This document shows positions 18,901 through 32,400 of a DNA stretch of 64,000 nt, piece after piece. The notes under the pieces were generated by a model. That model did not search any database and was not told the origin of the DNA. It saw only the letters and a program-made list of their open reading frames with translations. Positions within the stretch are counted from its first letter, which is position 1, and each line of letters starts with the position of its first letter. The stretch comes from Periplaneta americana (Eukaryota > Arthropoda > Insecta > Blattodea > Blattidae): assembly GCF_040183065.1 (NCBI RefSeq), contig NC_091125.1, positions 128,096,621 through 128,160,620 of the forward strand, in the 5' to 3' direction. Position numbers and translations under genes: made by a program.

Positions 18901-21900
18901 TAGGATCCCCATCACTTTATTCCAATCCACTCTGTCAAAAGCCTTTTCTAGGTCCACAAGTACTACATACACTTCTTTATTCTTCTCTAGGTATCTTTTG
19001 CCAATTGTTCTTAGCAGTCCAATTGCATCTCTCGCAGTAGTATGTAATACTTGTATTTTGTCATATTAGGTCGTAACGAAAAGGGACAACTTGGAGTAGG
19101 TGACATAAAGCGTCGAGACCTACCCACTCTCATTGAGGGCGTGAAAGACCACAACATTGTAGGAGCAGCATGTGGAAAAAACCATACTTTATTCCTTACA
19201 GGTAATTTTATTTTATTCATTTATTTATTTTTAAAATGATTAATGGATTTTTCTTTATCAGTGTTGTCATATGTCGTTATTATCATCCTTTACTGACACT
19301 GCAGTAGTTTGTGTGAACTGGTTTTCCTCTGAGGCAAAGATTTACAGTAAATTTTGTTTCGTTGCTAATGACTAGTTATTACCATCTTTCATCTCAGTGG
19401 AATTTTACTAGGTTGTATTTTGAGCTCTGTTGTAATTCTACCAGTTGGACACCACGTGGAAGTGATGTCTGTTATTTTCCTAAATCTCTTCATTGCTGCT
19501 TCATTGATCTTCTGCTTATAAGTTTATGTTGAAAAAATAATTTTGGGTGTATTTCAGATAGTTTTCTTCTCCTAGTCATGTCATCTTAACTATACTACAG
19601 TAAAACCCCGATAAGATGCTGTTCAAGGGATCAGGTGTAAACTGCGTATTAACTGGGACCGCGTATTAGGCGGGTATACTAATTTTGACTTATATACAGT
19701 ATCTATTAGCATTTTTCTTTATTGAAATACATGATTCATGAAAGGTAATACAGTATTACTCCATTATGTAATTACTGTAGCCTACTGTACATCAAACACA
19801 TACTATACTTAATTCTTTCGAAAAAAAAGTCATTTATAGTTGTTTGCCATGTGCGTGTACCCCAAATCCTCATGTTTACCACACTTCAGTTTCCTGCGAT
19901 TACATCCTCTCGACATCGCAGCTGCAGTGATTGAGTCGCGATTTTTTATTATCGTTCTTAATATCGATGATGGCATTCCTAATGAATCAGAGAGTTGTTT
20001 CTGAGTAAGAGTACTGTTCTCATACTTTCGTAAGATTTCCAATTTTTTCGACACAGAAAGTGCTTTTTGTTTAACACTTATTGTAATCACATTCACAGAC
20101 ACTTCAATACACTAAAGGACAACAAACTGCCCAGCAAAAATTTCCAGAATTTTATTACTGCCAAGTGAGGAATGCTGTTTGAGAGAGGGTGAGGTATTGT
20201 AACTGTATGTAGGCTTTAACCGCGCATAAGAGAGCGTAAAAAGGGGGGTGGGGTATACTAAGGTATGAAGTATGAAGGTTTAAATGCTCAGGTAAAGGGT
20301 CGAATACCAATACTTTTCAGGTTAATGGCACCAGTGAGTTCAATGACCAAGATGTTTCATTGCTGTTACATTACATTGCTGAAAATTACATCGAAAATAT
20401 TCCACAAAATCAGCGTATTATGCGGGACTTGAGCGCAACAAACGGGGTATTTTATAAAGGCGTTATATATGAAATGTGCAGGGAGCGGACGAAAAAAGCG
20501 TATTACACGAGATAGCGTAATAAGCAGGCACATCTTATCAAGGTTTTACTGTATATCTGCTTAGTAGAGAACAACTCTGACAGTTCTTGTGTGGAAGGGA
20601 GAGAGGAACCGAGAGAGATGAAACACCTTGAGCTGGCCTCTCCCTTTACTGGGATTTGTAAACATCTCCATGGTAAAAGCTTGGCATTGCCATGTCTCTC
20701 GGAACAGCAACGTGGTCAGTTGTCAGGCATCCATGCGGTGGGTGGTGGTAATAGTAAACGAAACACTTTCCATTGTCCCGCCGCGCAAGTCAAGTAGCTC
20801 CGTAGCTTCGACCGGTGCATATTGACAACGCCACACACAACTGTCAGAGTCGTTCTCTAAGCGGATATAGTATTGTAATATGTTTTATTATAAGTTGGAA
20901 AGTGTAATTCTGTTTTAAATGCCTTTATTTCTTGTATGATGAGCCTTTTGATAACGTCAGAAGAATAAAATTTCTGGAACTTCTCTTTCGTTATTTTGTC
21001 AGAATTCAGTATTCTGATTTACATATAGAGTGTTCGGGATGAACACTACTGATAAAGTTTTACAACTCAGCAACCGGCAGATTTGTTCAAATGCTGTTTG
21101 CTACAAAAAATTGAGAATCTCGCCAAGTATTTATGGTGATCAATAAATCTCCATATGTGCACCTTGTATGGGTCGGCAGACTAGACAAATGAACATACAG
21201 TGGCCACAGGATATCTCAAGCCTCAAAACTGTTATGATAACGATTTTGATTCCTGCGGGAGGAAGGGACAGGTGTGGCGACATTATCTGTATGAAAACAA
21301 ATACTTCACACTGCTGAAATTAAAAATATCCACTTAACTTAGTGTCACTGTTAGACTCAATTACTTCACTGGAATAGAGAAACAACATACAGAGCAGTGA
21401 GTAGTCAATGTTTTCAGTTTTAACATACACGCATAACAATCTGCATTACAAAGTCATTTGTTTGTTTCTCCTTGTCATGCTGTCTGTGCTATTAAGCAGA
21501 AATGTGGGCCTAATGAAATATGGCCAATGAATTAACTTATTTAACTGAAGTCGTCATTTGAATTTTACTTGCTTACTCACATATTTGCGCACTGCACAGT
21601 TTTCACTGTGTGAGTGTTGTAATAATGCCCATTATTCTTATTTCAGTTTCTCATCTTTATGTTGCCTGTTAACTTGTTTTTCTCATGAAATGGTTATGGT
21701 TACCATTTTTGGATGTGTTTCCTATTCCTAAAAGGATAATGTTCGTTAGTTTCTGTCTTTTTGTTGAATTCCCTACAGAAGATTGTGTTGTGAGAAATTG
21801 GAATTTGTGGCCAGTTAAAATGAGATCATGGAATTTTTTTAAACTGAACAGTATGATTTGACTGACATCAAAGCATAGCGATAGTTCAGAAGAAATCTAG

Positions 21901-23921
21901 CCTACCAATATATTCACTTTTCATTACACAGTCCCTTTTGTTAGGTATTTCATAGTCATCTTCCTCTGCTTCATATGTCATAGCTCTTTAATTTAGAAAA
22001 ATGTGAACTTACTCTGCAAAGCCATGACTTCAAGTACTTGTGTTGTATTGGCTTTGTGGAATGTTGAAGACAACTAGTAATTTTTTTTCTTTTCCAACAG
22101 ATCGTGGTGTTGTGTATGCATGTGGAGACAACAAATTTGGCCAATGTGGTGTAGGAAATCAAAATCCAACCATCCTAAATGCCATGGCCGTAAGTATACC
22201 AGATGGAACTAGTTTCAAGTATACCTAATCCTAAGTATAGATTTTTATTTATCTAGATGTAAAACCAATGAATTCTTCTATGAAAGAATAATAAATCCAT
22301 TTGATACATGTTATAATCAGTAAAATATACATACTAGGTTCAAAAAGTTCCCAGAATTTGCTAGTATCATAGAAACAACGTACCTTAAACACTATTCTAC
22401 AGCATTCCCTTCAAAATAGTTGCCTTCCGCAACACCACACTTTTGCCAACACGTGTAGAGTTCCTGGAAGCAGGCCTGGAAGCCATTTTGTGAAACCCAT
22501 CTTAGTGCTCTCGTCGCGTTTGCGATAACCTCTTCAGCATTGAATCTCCGTCCTTTCAGATGACTTTTCAGACGGGGAAACAGAAAGTAATCAGGTGGTG
22601 AGAGATCAGGAGAGTATGGTGGATGATCCAAAGCAGTTATGTTGTGTCTGACAAGAAAATTCTTTACAATAATTGCGCGATGAGCAGGTGCATTGACATG
22701 CATAAGGAACCAGCTGTTTTCTACCCACTTTTCTGGACGTTTCCTTCTCACTGCGTCCCGGAGGCGACGGAGGATTTCTACGTACAATTCTTTCGTTACA
22801 GTACGACCTTCTGGAATGAACTCATGGTGGTTGAGACCCTGAGAGTCGAAGAAAACTTCCAACATAACTTTGCCTTTGGAAGTGTCCCTAGGAAATTTTT
22901 GCTTCCGAGGAGATGTTTTCGATTTCCACTCAGATGACTGTCGTTTAGGGACTGGGTCGTACAAGTAACACCAAGTTTCATCACCAGCAATAATTTTGTT
23001 TAAGAAATCACCATCTTCATCAGCCATACTGATCATGTCCCCAGCAAGAGTCATTCTTGTTTCTTTCTGTTTTGTCGACAACATTTTCGGAACTAAATTC
23101 TGAGACACGTAATGCATGTTGAGATGCTTGTGAAGAACATTGTGTACACTTCCGACTGATATTCCGACCTCTGATGCTATCTCTTATGGTTTTACGTCGG
23201 TCGTCCCTCACAACATTACGCACACGCTGAGCGATTGCTTCATTTGTTGCAATTGTTGGTCGGCCGCTGCATACGTCATCTTTGATGCTATTGCGGCCAC
23301 CAGAAAAGCATTTATGCCAGGCATACACTTGAGTTTTTTTCATTGCTGCTTCGCCATATGCTTCTTCCAACAATCTTAATGTCTCTGCAGGAATTTTGTG
23401 TAACAAAACACAGAACTTGATGTTTGTACGTTGCTCTGTGGACATAATTACAAAATGCGACGAACAAACAAAACACTATGATAAACAATTGCCTACAACT
23501 TAAAACCAACAATCGCCATTATCAACAAACTTTAAGGAAATGACATCATGAATGTTACCAACAAAACAAATGTATAATATCCCTTGTTATATATTAATAC
23601 GAAAAATGGTAGTAAAATTCCGGGAACTTTTTGAACCCAGTAGATGAATAAAGCACTGGCACATTTATATGTAATTTGTTACCTTTACAATATATGCCTC
23701 AATAGATATATGTTATAACTTACATAATATTACACTGAAAGGTGAAGATGTTTCTGAGATCATTGATATTAATGACACTGGTTGAGATGGAAGTTAATGG
23801 TGCAACAAGAGGTGTAGTAAAGCTGAACACTATAAACTCACCTTGTAAGTTAATGTTACCTTCCCTCTACTTCAATCTGGTCACATTGATAGTTCAGGAC
23901 ATAGGTATGTGACAGTAAAAG

Positions 23922-23957
<36 letters not shown>

Positions 23958-26412
23958 TATTATTTTTTTTTTTTACCATATTATTCTAAGTTTTGAATCA
24001 TTGCTGTAATTTGTTTTCATATATTTAAAATACCGGTAATAGAGAAAGACAGCTACTGCTCTTTCCCCTAATTATTTTACTTTGAATCAACTACCTAAAC
24101 ATTATTTTCTTACTGAAAATCACTGCATTTCTAGTATTTGTTATTGGCAAGTAGTAACCTCTATTTACGCGAAGATGGTGGTGCCATTGTTTTTTTTTAT
24201 GACAAAGACACCTAAATAATAGGCATTATCTAATGCTATTGAGACATATACTTCAGTTAACAAAGAACTGTTACTATACAAATCTGGCTTTCAGGTAGTA
24301 GCTCCCTGTAAAGCAGGTTTGAATAATTTCAAGGAAAAATTGATCGATACCCGGCTCTGGAACAATTTTTCCTTGAAATTATTCAACTGTTACTATGTTC
24401 TTTACATCTCTGAAATAGAAACATGCCATAGAAATGCAAATGCGGGTTAAGAATAATGATGATGTTTACTGTGAGACATTGTAATAAAAAAATTACTGTA
24501 TATACACCTCTTTCTCTATTTTGATCATACGAGAAATGCTTCTGTGCATAAGTTATGGTAATAATTCAAAACTTAGAATAACATAGTAAGCCAGTAACAA
24601 ACAAAAAGATAGTCCAAACAGTATTCGAACTCAGGACTTTTCCATTACAAATGCTACAGCTACGCATTGAAGTAGTGATGCAATCTGATGAAAGTAAAAG
24701 GAAGATTAATATTGTACCTGACCAAAGATGACAGGCTGCAACTTTCTCTTTGATTGTTGATATATGAGTAATATTGTCTGAGTCACTGGCTAAGAAAAAA
24801 CTGTCTATTGAAGGATGCACTGGAAGGAAAAAATTTCAGGGCAGAAGTAGATATCGGATGATAGACAACATTAAGATATCTGGATAGTACATGGAGACTA
24901 AAAGGAAGGCAGAAAAGAGAGAAGATTAAAAATTCTGGGTTTGCAGCAAAGGACCTGCTCTTTGGCAGAAGACTATGAATTAATGTACTTGTGCTGTATT
25001 ATACTTCGTTTTAAGTTAACTTTCATCTAAAACAGTATTATCAAAATTGGTCATCTCAAAAATGTCCTTAAATCAATCCTTTTCGCAGTCAAGACATGGT
25101 TAATAATGTTCCTAGAAAATCTTTACATCGTCACCTTCTGTGTCTGATGAATGTCTTGCTATGTTTACTTACAAAAAATACAGTTTGTGGCTTCAAAATA
25201 TGTACAGTGCTTGAAAATGTTTACGTATGTGTTTATGGTAAAATCAGATGTGAAGTAACATAATGATTTTGCTTTTTTTAATTCCTTTAAGTTGCTACAT
25301 TAAAAAATTGTTTACTTTACTTTCAGATCAGTTACAAAGGTCCACCAATAGTGAAACTTGGTTGTGGGGCAGAATTCAGTATGATTCTGGACTGCAAGGG
25401 AGCATTGCATTCTTTTGGCTTACCAGAATATGGACAGCTTGGTAAGTTACTTATCTTGTAGTGATAATGTATATTTTTTTTACCTCATGTCACTATACTG
25501 AACTCCATATTTTACAAACCATGACTTTGAGCATTCTAATGAGTAACAAATACTCTAAAAAGGATAGAGGTGAGTTTTGCGCAAAACAACTTCTGAGGCC
25601 TATTTCACAAAGGTATGGTGTTGTATATCACATTGATTTTAATAGCACACATGAGTCATTCCATGTCAAAATGCACATTGACTAAACACGACCTTCTTGT
25701 AAATGCTTGAGAGTTATATTGAGGTTTGGTTTCCGATAAGTTGGAATTGAATATTAAAATATTTTGTGATATAATTTCAGTCTACAACTTATCAAGCTTT
25801 ATACAAATACAGAATTAATTTTCTGTCTTGTCATGTTACGATATTATTAGCACTGAGGCATTGTGGAATATTTTAATATTCCTGTAAATGGCCTGATTTT
25901 TTTTTTCCATGAATTCCAGGCAACTAATAAGGAGAGACATATTTTTTTGTTTCGACAATTATTTATTATTTATGTAGTTATGACTATTTGAAATTACCCA
26001 AATTTATGCATACATTGTAACATGAGATCACTTACTACTCTGGATCTATATATAGTTGAGATTTGGGGTTTGTCGCATTTGGAAGATGAAATACAATACT
26101 TTTTATTTAGGCCTTTCACAAATAAATTTTAAATTTGACTTAATTTTTTTTAATTATTATTTTTCTATCAAATCAAAATTACTGCATTAAATTAATAGCA
26201 CAGTTAAAAATCTGGGGGGGGGGGGGGGGGGGAATGATATATATAGTAGAATCTCGTTAGTACGATTTTCTAGGGACAAAAAATTTGAATGTCATATATG
26301 AGAAAACATTCTACTCAAAAACATTTTTTTTTCTCATTTGCGTTAATAACATCATTTTAGCTATACTTTTCTGTAATGAATGGAAGTGTCGCATTTTTGT
26401 GTCTGCGTGCAT

Positions 26413-26450
<38 letters not shown>

Positions 26451-29400
26451 GAAATTCCATTGCATATAACTGTTAGCACCTCTACCCCACAACTGGATTC
26501 CTTCATCAAATGACTTCGTAAAATAACAAGTAATTTCGTGCATATTTCGTACTCTAAAGAAATTTAAAAATAATAAAATAACATTTTGTAAAATGATTAT
26601 TGAAACACTCTCTTTAGTAGAACTAACAGATAATTGTTTGCATCATTAATTAAATCCATAATTCAATTTCATTCAACTATGAGGGTGTGAGGGAACTGCC
26701 TTCTAGATCACACAAAGGTAGTTGTTACGGGAAAGTGACATGACTGTTGTCTGCTTGCTCTGCTCCCTAGAAGTAGTCCCTGAAACTATGCTTATATCAT
26801 TGCCAGATGCCACACATATGAAGGGTACACGGGAATAACGATCAAGGTCCATTTTAGAAAGTTTCGAGAAAAACGAATTTTAAAGTTTAAGCACTTAATA
26901 CTTTGTTATGTGTGTATTTAATAGAAATTGACGTAGTGGAATGTCAAGAACGATGATTTCTTATTACTAGCTAGGCCACATGATAGTACTTCTTTTCCAC
27001 TATAAGATAGGATTATTAACTCAATTTCGATTTTTGATGGACCTTGATCGTTTTTCCCGTGTACCCTTCATATGTAATACTGAACGATTAGGTGAGAAAT
27101 GTTCATGTATATTTATAACGAAAATTTTAACTTTTTCTTTGGAAGAAGGAGTTATTTTTCATGCGAATTCTCCATAAAACCTGTTCTTTGTTGAAAATAT
27201 CGTGTTTATGAAGTAATTTCGCGAAAACTGGCGGATATATGTCACTTAATTTTGGACTTTCATTAAGGGAATTGCAATTTCCATGCATAAAATTACTTTT
27301 TTAACACATTTCTTGTGTATTGTAAAATCCCACCCCTACTTACTGGTGTTACTTATGAGGTTCAAACCTGTCTTCGGACAGTTGACTGAACAACAACAAC
27401 AACAAGTCTCATACCAAAATCTAGAATTTTGAATAACATTGTCATTTCAAGTGTCTTGTGACATATACAGCATGGTCAGAATGAATGAATGAATTATATC
27501 ACTTTTATTTATTTATTTTATTTTACAGGTCACAATACAGATGGAAAGTACTTTGTAACATGCAATAAGCTTGGGTTCCATTGTGAAACTGCTCCAAAAC
27601 GTATTGTTTTCTACATAGAGAAGGCAAAGGATGGGCACATCACCCCGGTAGAAGTTGTCGAGATAGTCGATTTCTCCTGTGGATCAAATCACACAGTTAG
27701 TAGAATGCATTACATTTATTTGTTGTTCATTCAAAAAATTTTCATACAAATTTATGAAGAGCAATATGAAGTTTTTATTCAAATGTTAATCACACATAGT
27801 TAAACTTGTATGTAAGTATTAGTATATGTTCAGGGTGAAATGCTTTTTAGATAATTTTAGCTTTAGTATGACCACAGTCTAGTATATACAGTCACGAAGC
27901 TCAATATGTAATAAATATGCATCCATAGATGCTAGGATCGCTACTATCACCTCATTACAGACAATGCGAAATAGTACTTGCACAGTCTATTGTTCCTAGC
28001 AACCTCAACAACTCAAGCTTCGATATACTAGACTGTGGTATGACTATACTTTTAGCAATGTTTCAGCTAATAATTTCTTGGCAGCACATTTATGCAGAAC
28101 TTTTTTAAATCACTCAAAATGTGTTCTTTGTATTAAAGAAGACTCAATGATGGACATGGAGCATTTTAGAAATGCTCAAATCTGAGGCCATCCCATCTGG
28201 ACTCAACACCAAAATTTTACTGGGAAGTAGGGTTGTCAACCCTCCCATATTTCCCAGGATCTCCTATGTTTGCAGTCTCCCGGGTCCCGAATTATTCTTC
28301 TCCAAGCATTTTTCTCCCTTATTTTTGCATAATGTAAAATTTTTTATCCTAAACATTTGATATTGTCATGAGTGATGATTGTTTATATCAGGGACGGGAA
28401 ACAGCCACTCTCAGAGAGCTTAGCTTCTCCCGCTACAGTTACTGTTGTACGTAGATACTCAGCCTGACTGCTCTGTTTACAATACGAGTTTCCTACCCCT
28501 GGTTTATATGATGAGTTTTGCTCAAGAGATGCATTAAAATATGCAGTCTTTACATAATGCTTGGCAAGAATGGGTTTTAGTACTCCCCCATTTAAAATCT
28601 AACAGTGTTAATGTTATAAATTTGAAAAAAAAAATAATAATAATAACTGGCTAGTTTTGTTCTAAGCATACCAAGTAGTAATGCTCATATATACAGAGTG
28701 TTTCATGTCATGAACAATAATTGGACAGATGTTCGAAACAGGAGCACGATACAGTTAATCAAATCAGAGCTGAAAACTGCAGTCAACTACAACTATTTCG
28801 TGAGACAAAATCTGTCTCAAAATACACTTAATTTAAGCCTAGCTACCGAAGTGTAGAATAAAGTTGTTTTTTTAGTATCTGAACCGAATAATTTGACCAT
28901 TTTCTATGTGAAATTTTGTCGATTCTTTAGTCTCCTATATTTTCTTCAAAAACAGTTGGCAACCTTACTGGAAAGTGAGAAAGCAAATGAAGACCATTCA
29001 AGAGCCTACTACTACTACAACTACAAAAAATTACTTAGTATTTCGACAACAATTGGGCATATTTCGCATTTGTCGTGATTGCGAAAATCCACCATCTCTA
29101 ACCATAGGTAATTGGCTCTAGAAATGGTTACTGACTCGTGATAAAAAATGGATTTTTCTTTTTGATCTTGAAAGAAGAAATCAGTGGGTAGTACCCTATG
29201 TTTAAGAACTCTAATGAAGAATTAGCCGGAGTCGTTTAAATGCTTTGTGTTTTGTGAAATTACGGTGATATTGTGAGCTTCAGACATGTCTCAGATGGTT
29301 GTGCTGTTGATATGGAACTCTCTCTACTCAGAACAACTATTTTGAAATATTGCTATCAAGTTTTGATCAGCAGATGTGTACCAGTATTCCCTCAGCAAGA

Positions 29401-32400
29401 CAGTATATCTGTATTCTAGGCAAAAGCCAGGTATTAGATGTGAACAGAGTTCTGTGTCATCTAGCAGAGTCCAGATGTTGCAGCAGCAGACTATGAATGA
29501 CAATAGGTATTTCTACAAGAACAGTGGTTTCATACATTTAAAAAAGCTAGAAGTGCCAGTGTCTCTAGATTGAAGGATTGGCATTGCTGTCTAAAAGATG
29601 CATGAAAGCCACTGAACATATTTACCTGTACTTTCTTAAGATTAAAAATATTAGTTGTACATAGCTATGAATGGGAATAAAAGAAAGAAGTAGGATACAG
29701 ACTGCAGAGATGATATAATTTAAGATGGGTGAAAAGATGCTCGATTATGGATAAAATCAAGAATATGGATATACATAAAAAATTAGGAACACAAAGAAGA
29801 AATGATAAGATATATGTCTACCAACGAAACTGGACAGAACACATACCAAGGATGGACGACAGTGGAATACCAAAGAAAGTCCTTCATTATAACCCCAGAG
29901 GAAGAAGAACGGTGAGAAGACAAAAAAGATAGACTCCTGCCTTAAACATTGGCAGAACAGGCTGATTAGGCTAACCCATGTAGTTGATAATGACATACCC
30001 ATTGGGGTTGAAATGCTTATGGCGGACCTAACTTATTTCTAGATAAATTCTCCTAGTCATCTCAGATATCAAGAATGCTATTTTTTTCTGTTTAGTTCGT
30101 CTGTTTTCGAAACTGTGTTCCATTGAGCCTTTTATTAAAAACAATAAATTTATGAGTCTACTATTTCGTATTTTGGAGAAAAATACCAGATGGAAGGCGT
30201 CTGGGAAGTGCATGGTTTAATGATTGGAGCGAGGGGCACCATCCCAAAATTAACTGTTAATACTTTTAAAAAATTTGGAATCCGTCAATAAATCATCTTA
30301 ATGTATCCAGCTGTTTGCTGACAACATAAAGTCCACTATAGTCTCTTCAGTTTTGTTTTTCATGAGAAATGAGGGGTATTTTGATCGGTGTTCATTATAG
30401 ATCCCTGTTGCTAGTAGCCAGAGTTGGGATGTAGTCAATATATACTGCAGAGCTGTGACTTCTGCAACTGGTACTGATGATTTTAATTTACTTCTTTTGT
30501 AGTTTATGGATGGACAGTATAGAAGAATGTGTTCCAAGACTTCTTCAAGTGATATCTCTATCCAGTGCCTTTGCTTCAGTAAAGTCTCATTTTATAAACC
30601 TATGGATCAACAATTTGGCTTTCTTCTGAATAAGGAAAAGGTTTACAGTCCATACGAAAGAAACCAAATGATCTGGAAATGTACAAAAACTTGCCCAGAC
30701 ATGTTCAGACATTTTTAACAAGAGCCACAACAGGTCACATTGTTACACAATTGTACCTACACTGATGTCACCTTTCTGATAACCCTATTTGTCTTTGGAA
30801 TCCATGATATTCCTAAAATAATCACTTCAACCATTAAAGGGTCTGTGACAATCATGAAAAACCATTTATATCGAATATTATAGTTCCTCCCCTTTTTTCT
30901 TTAGTTTGTGATTGTAAAAATTTATGTATAATTTATATTATTTCTAAATTTCATATTCTATGTTCACGTAAATTTGACTCATTTACTTAGTGTAATAGTT
31001 ATTATTCTTGTATGCATAATATTATTCTGTGTTCTTGGCAACCCCAAGATGTCTGGCAGACGATTTTCTTAAAATAAATTCTATACAGTAAGTGTAGATG
31101 TTTTTGTTAGTAAAATGTATATATTTGTCTGTCACTAGGTTGCAGTAGACTCCCACAAAAGAGTCTTCTCCTGGGGCTGGGGAGGACTGGGCCGTCTGGG
31201 TCATGCAGAGCAGAAGGATGAGATGATTCCTCGACTTATTAAATTCTTTGACACTCAGTCTCGAGGTGTTAAATCTGTACATTGTGGCAGCTCGTTCAGT
31301 CTTGCCATTAATGAACTAGGTGAGTTGTGCTGAACAGATGTTATGTAAACTTTCAAAACCAGAATTTGTATAACTTTATTGTTATCAGCTTTGATAAAAG
31401 TAATTAAATTTAAACATTGGCCAGAACAGTGGACAGGTGAATGCCAGGTAATCTATGGCGAATCCTCGGCCTCATATCACCAATCTCATCGACGCTAAAT
31501 AACGTCGTAGTTGATACAGCGTCGTTAAATAACCAGCTAAAAAAATACAGTGACAAAACTGATTTTTACCCCTATGAAAATTGATTTTTACTGACTATTA
31601 CACTTTTACTACGTCACACTACTTTTGACCAATAAAACGTTACGAAAGGACGTCTTTCAACCAATCATGGCTGCTTATCACACAATTTTATCGCATCCCT
31701 AGCATTTGTTTATTTTTATCACTACCCTAGCATTTGTTTCTTTGTTTGCCAACATTTCAAACTGCACTGGTCTGGACTTCAAACAACAGAAAATTACAAA
31801 CCACTCCAGTCGATGCACAGCACTTTCAAATATGACTCGCATTGGCATTCAAGAACAAGAATTAATAAAGATCACTGGTCATATATGAAGAGCACCATTC
31901 GGAAATCCTGAATAAGTTGAGGGATACACCATGTACATCAACAAGTTCACTTCTTTTATGCACACGTCCAATATAACATCAACTGAACCACCAACCACTA
32001 AAACATTCAAATTTGAAAATTGTACTTTCAATAATTGTTTCTTTTAAAATTATTCATGTTTATTTTTTATTTCATCATCGTTAATTAAAACGTTTCTTGT
32101 TTATTTCATCATCCCTAATTAAAACTTTTCTAACACTTGTTTATATTATTTAGTTTATATTTGTTATAGCTTCTGCTATATGATATTATGGATAGTCACG
32201 TATCAGAGATTGTTTAATACTAAGATTTATTGAAAATCATCTGTCAAGTGACGTTGATTACTGGGATCCGGATGATTGAAGTGGAATGCAAATGTTTTAA
32301 TAAAAATGAAACTGAATCAACAAAGCCTTCTTGACTAGTAACCATCCACAGAGTTCAATGAAGATTCCATAGTTGGCACAACTGATAACAAGAAAACATA

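Noticed and set aside
23922-23975. CRISPR-like or regulatory repeat array
   Set aside because: It is a simple ATT microsatellite; no spaced direct repeats exist anywhere in the window, as expected for an animal genome.
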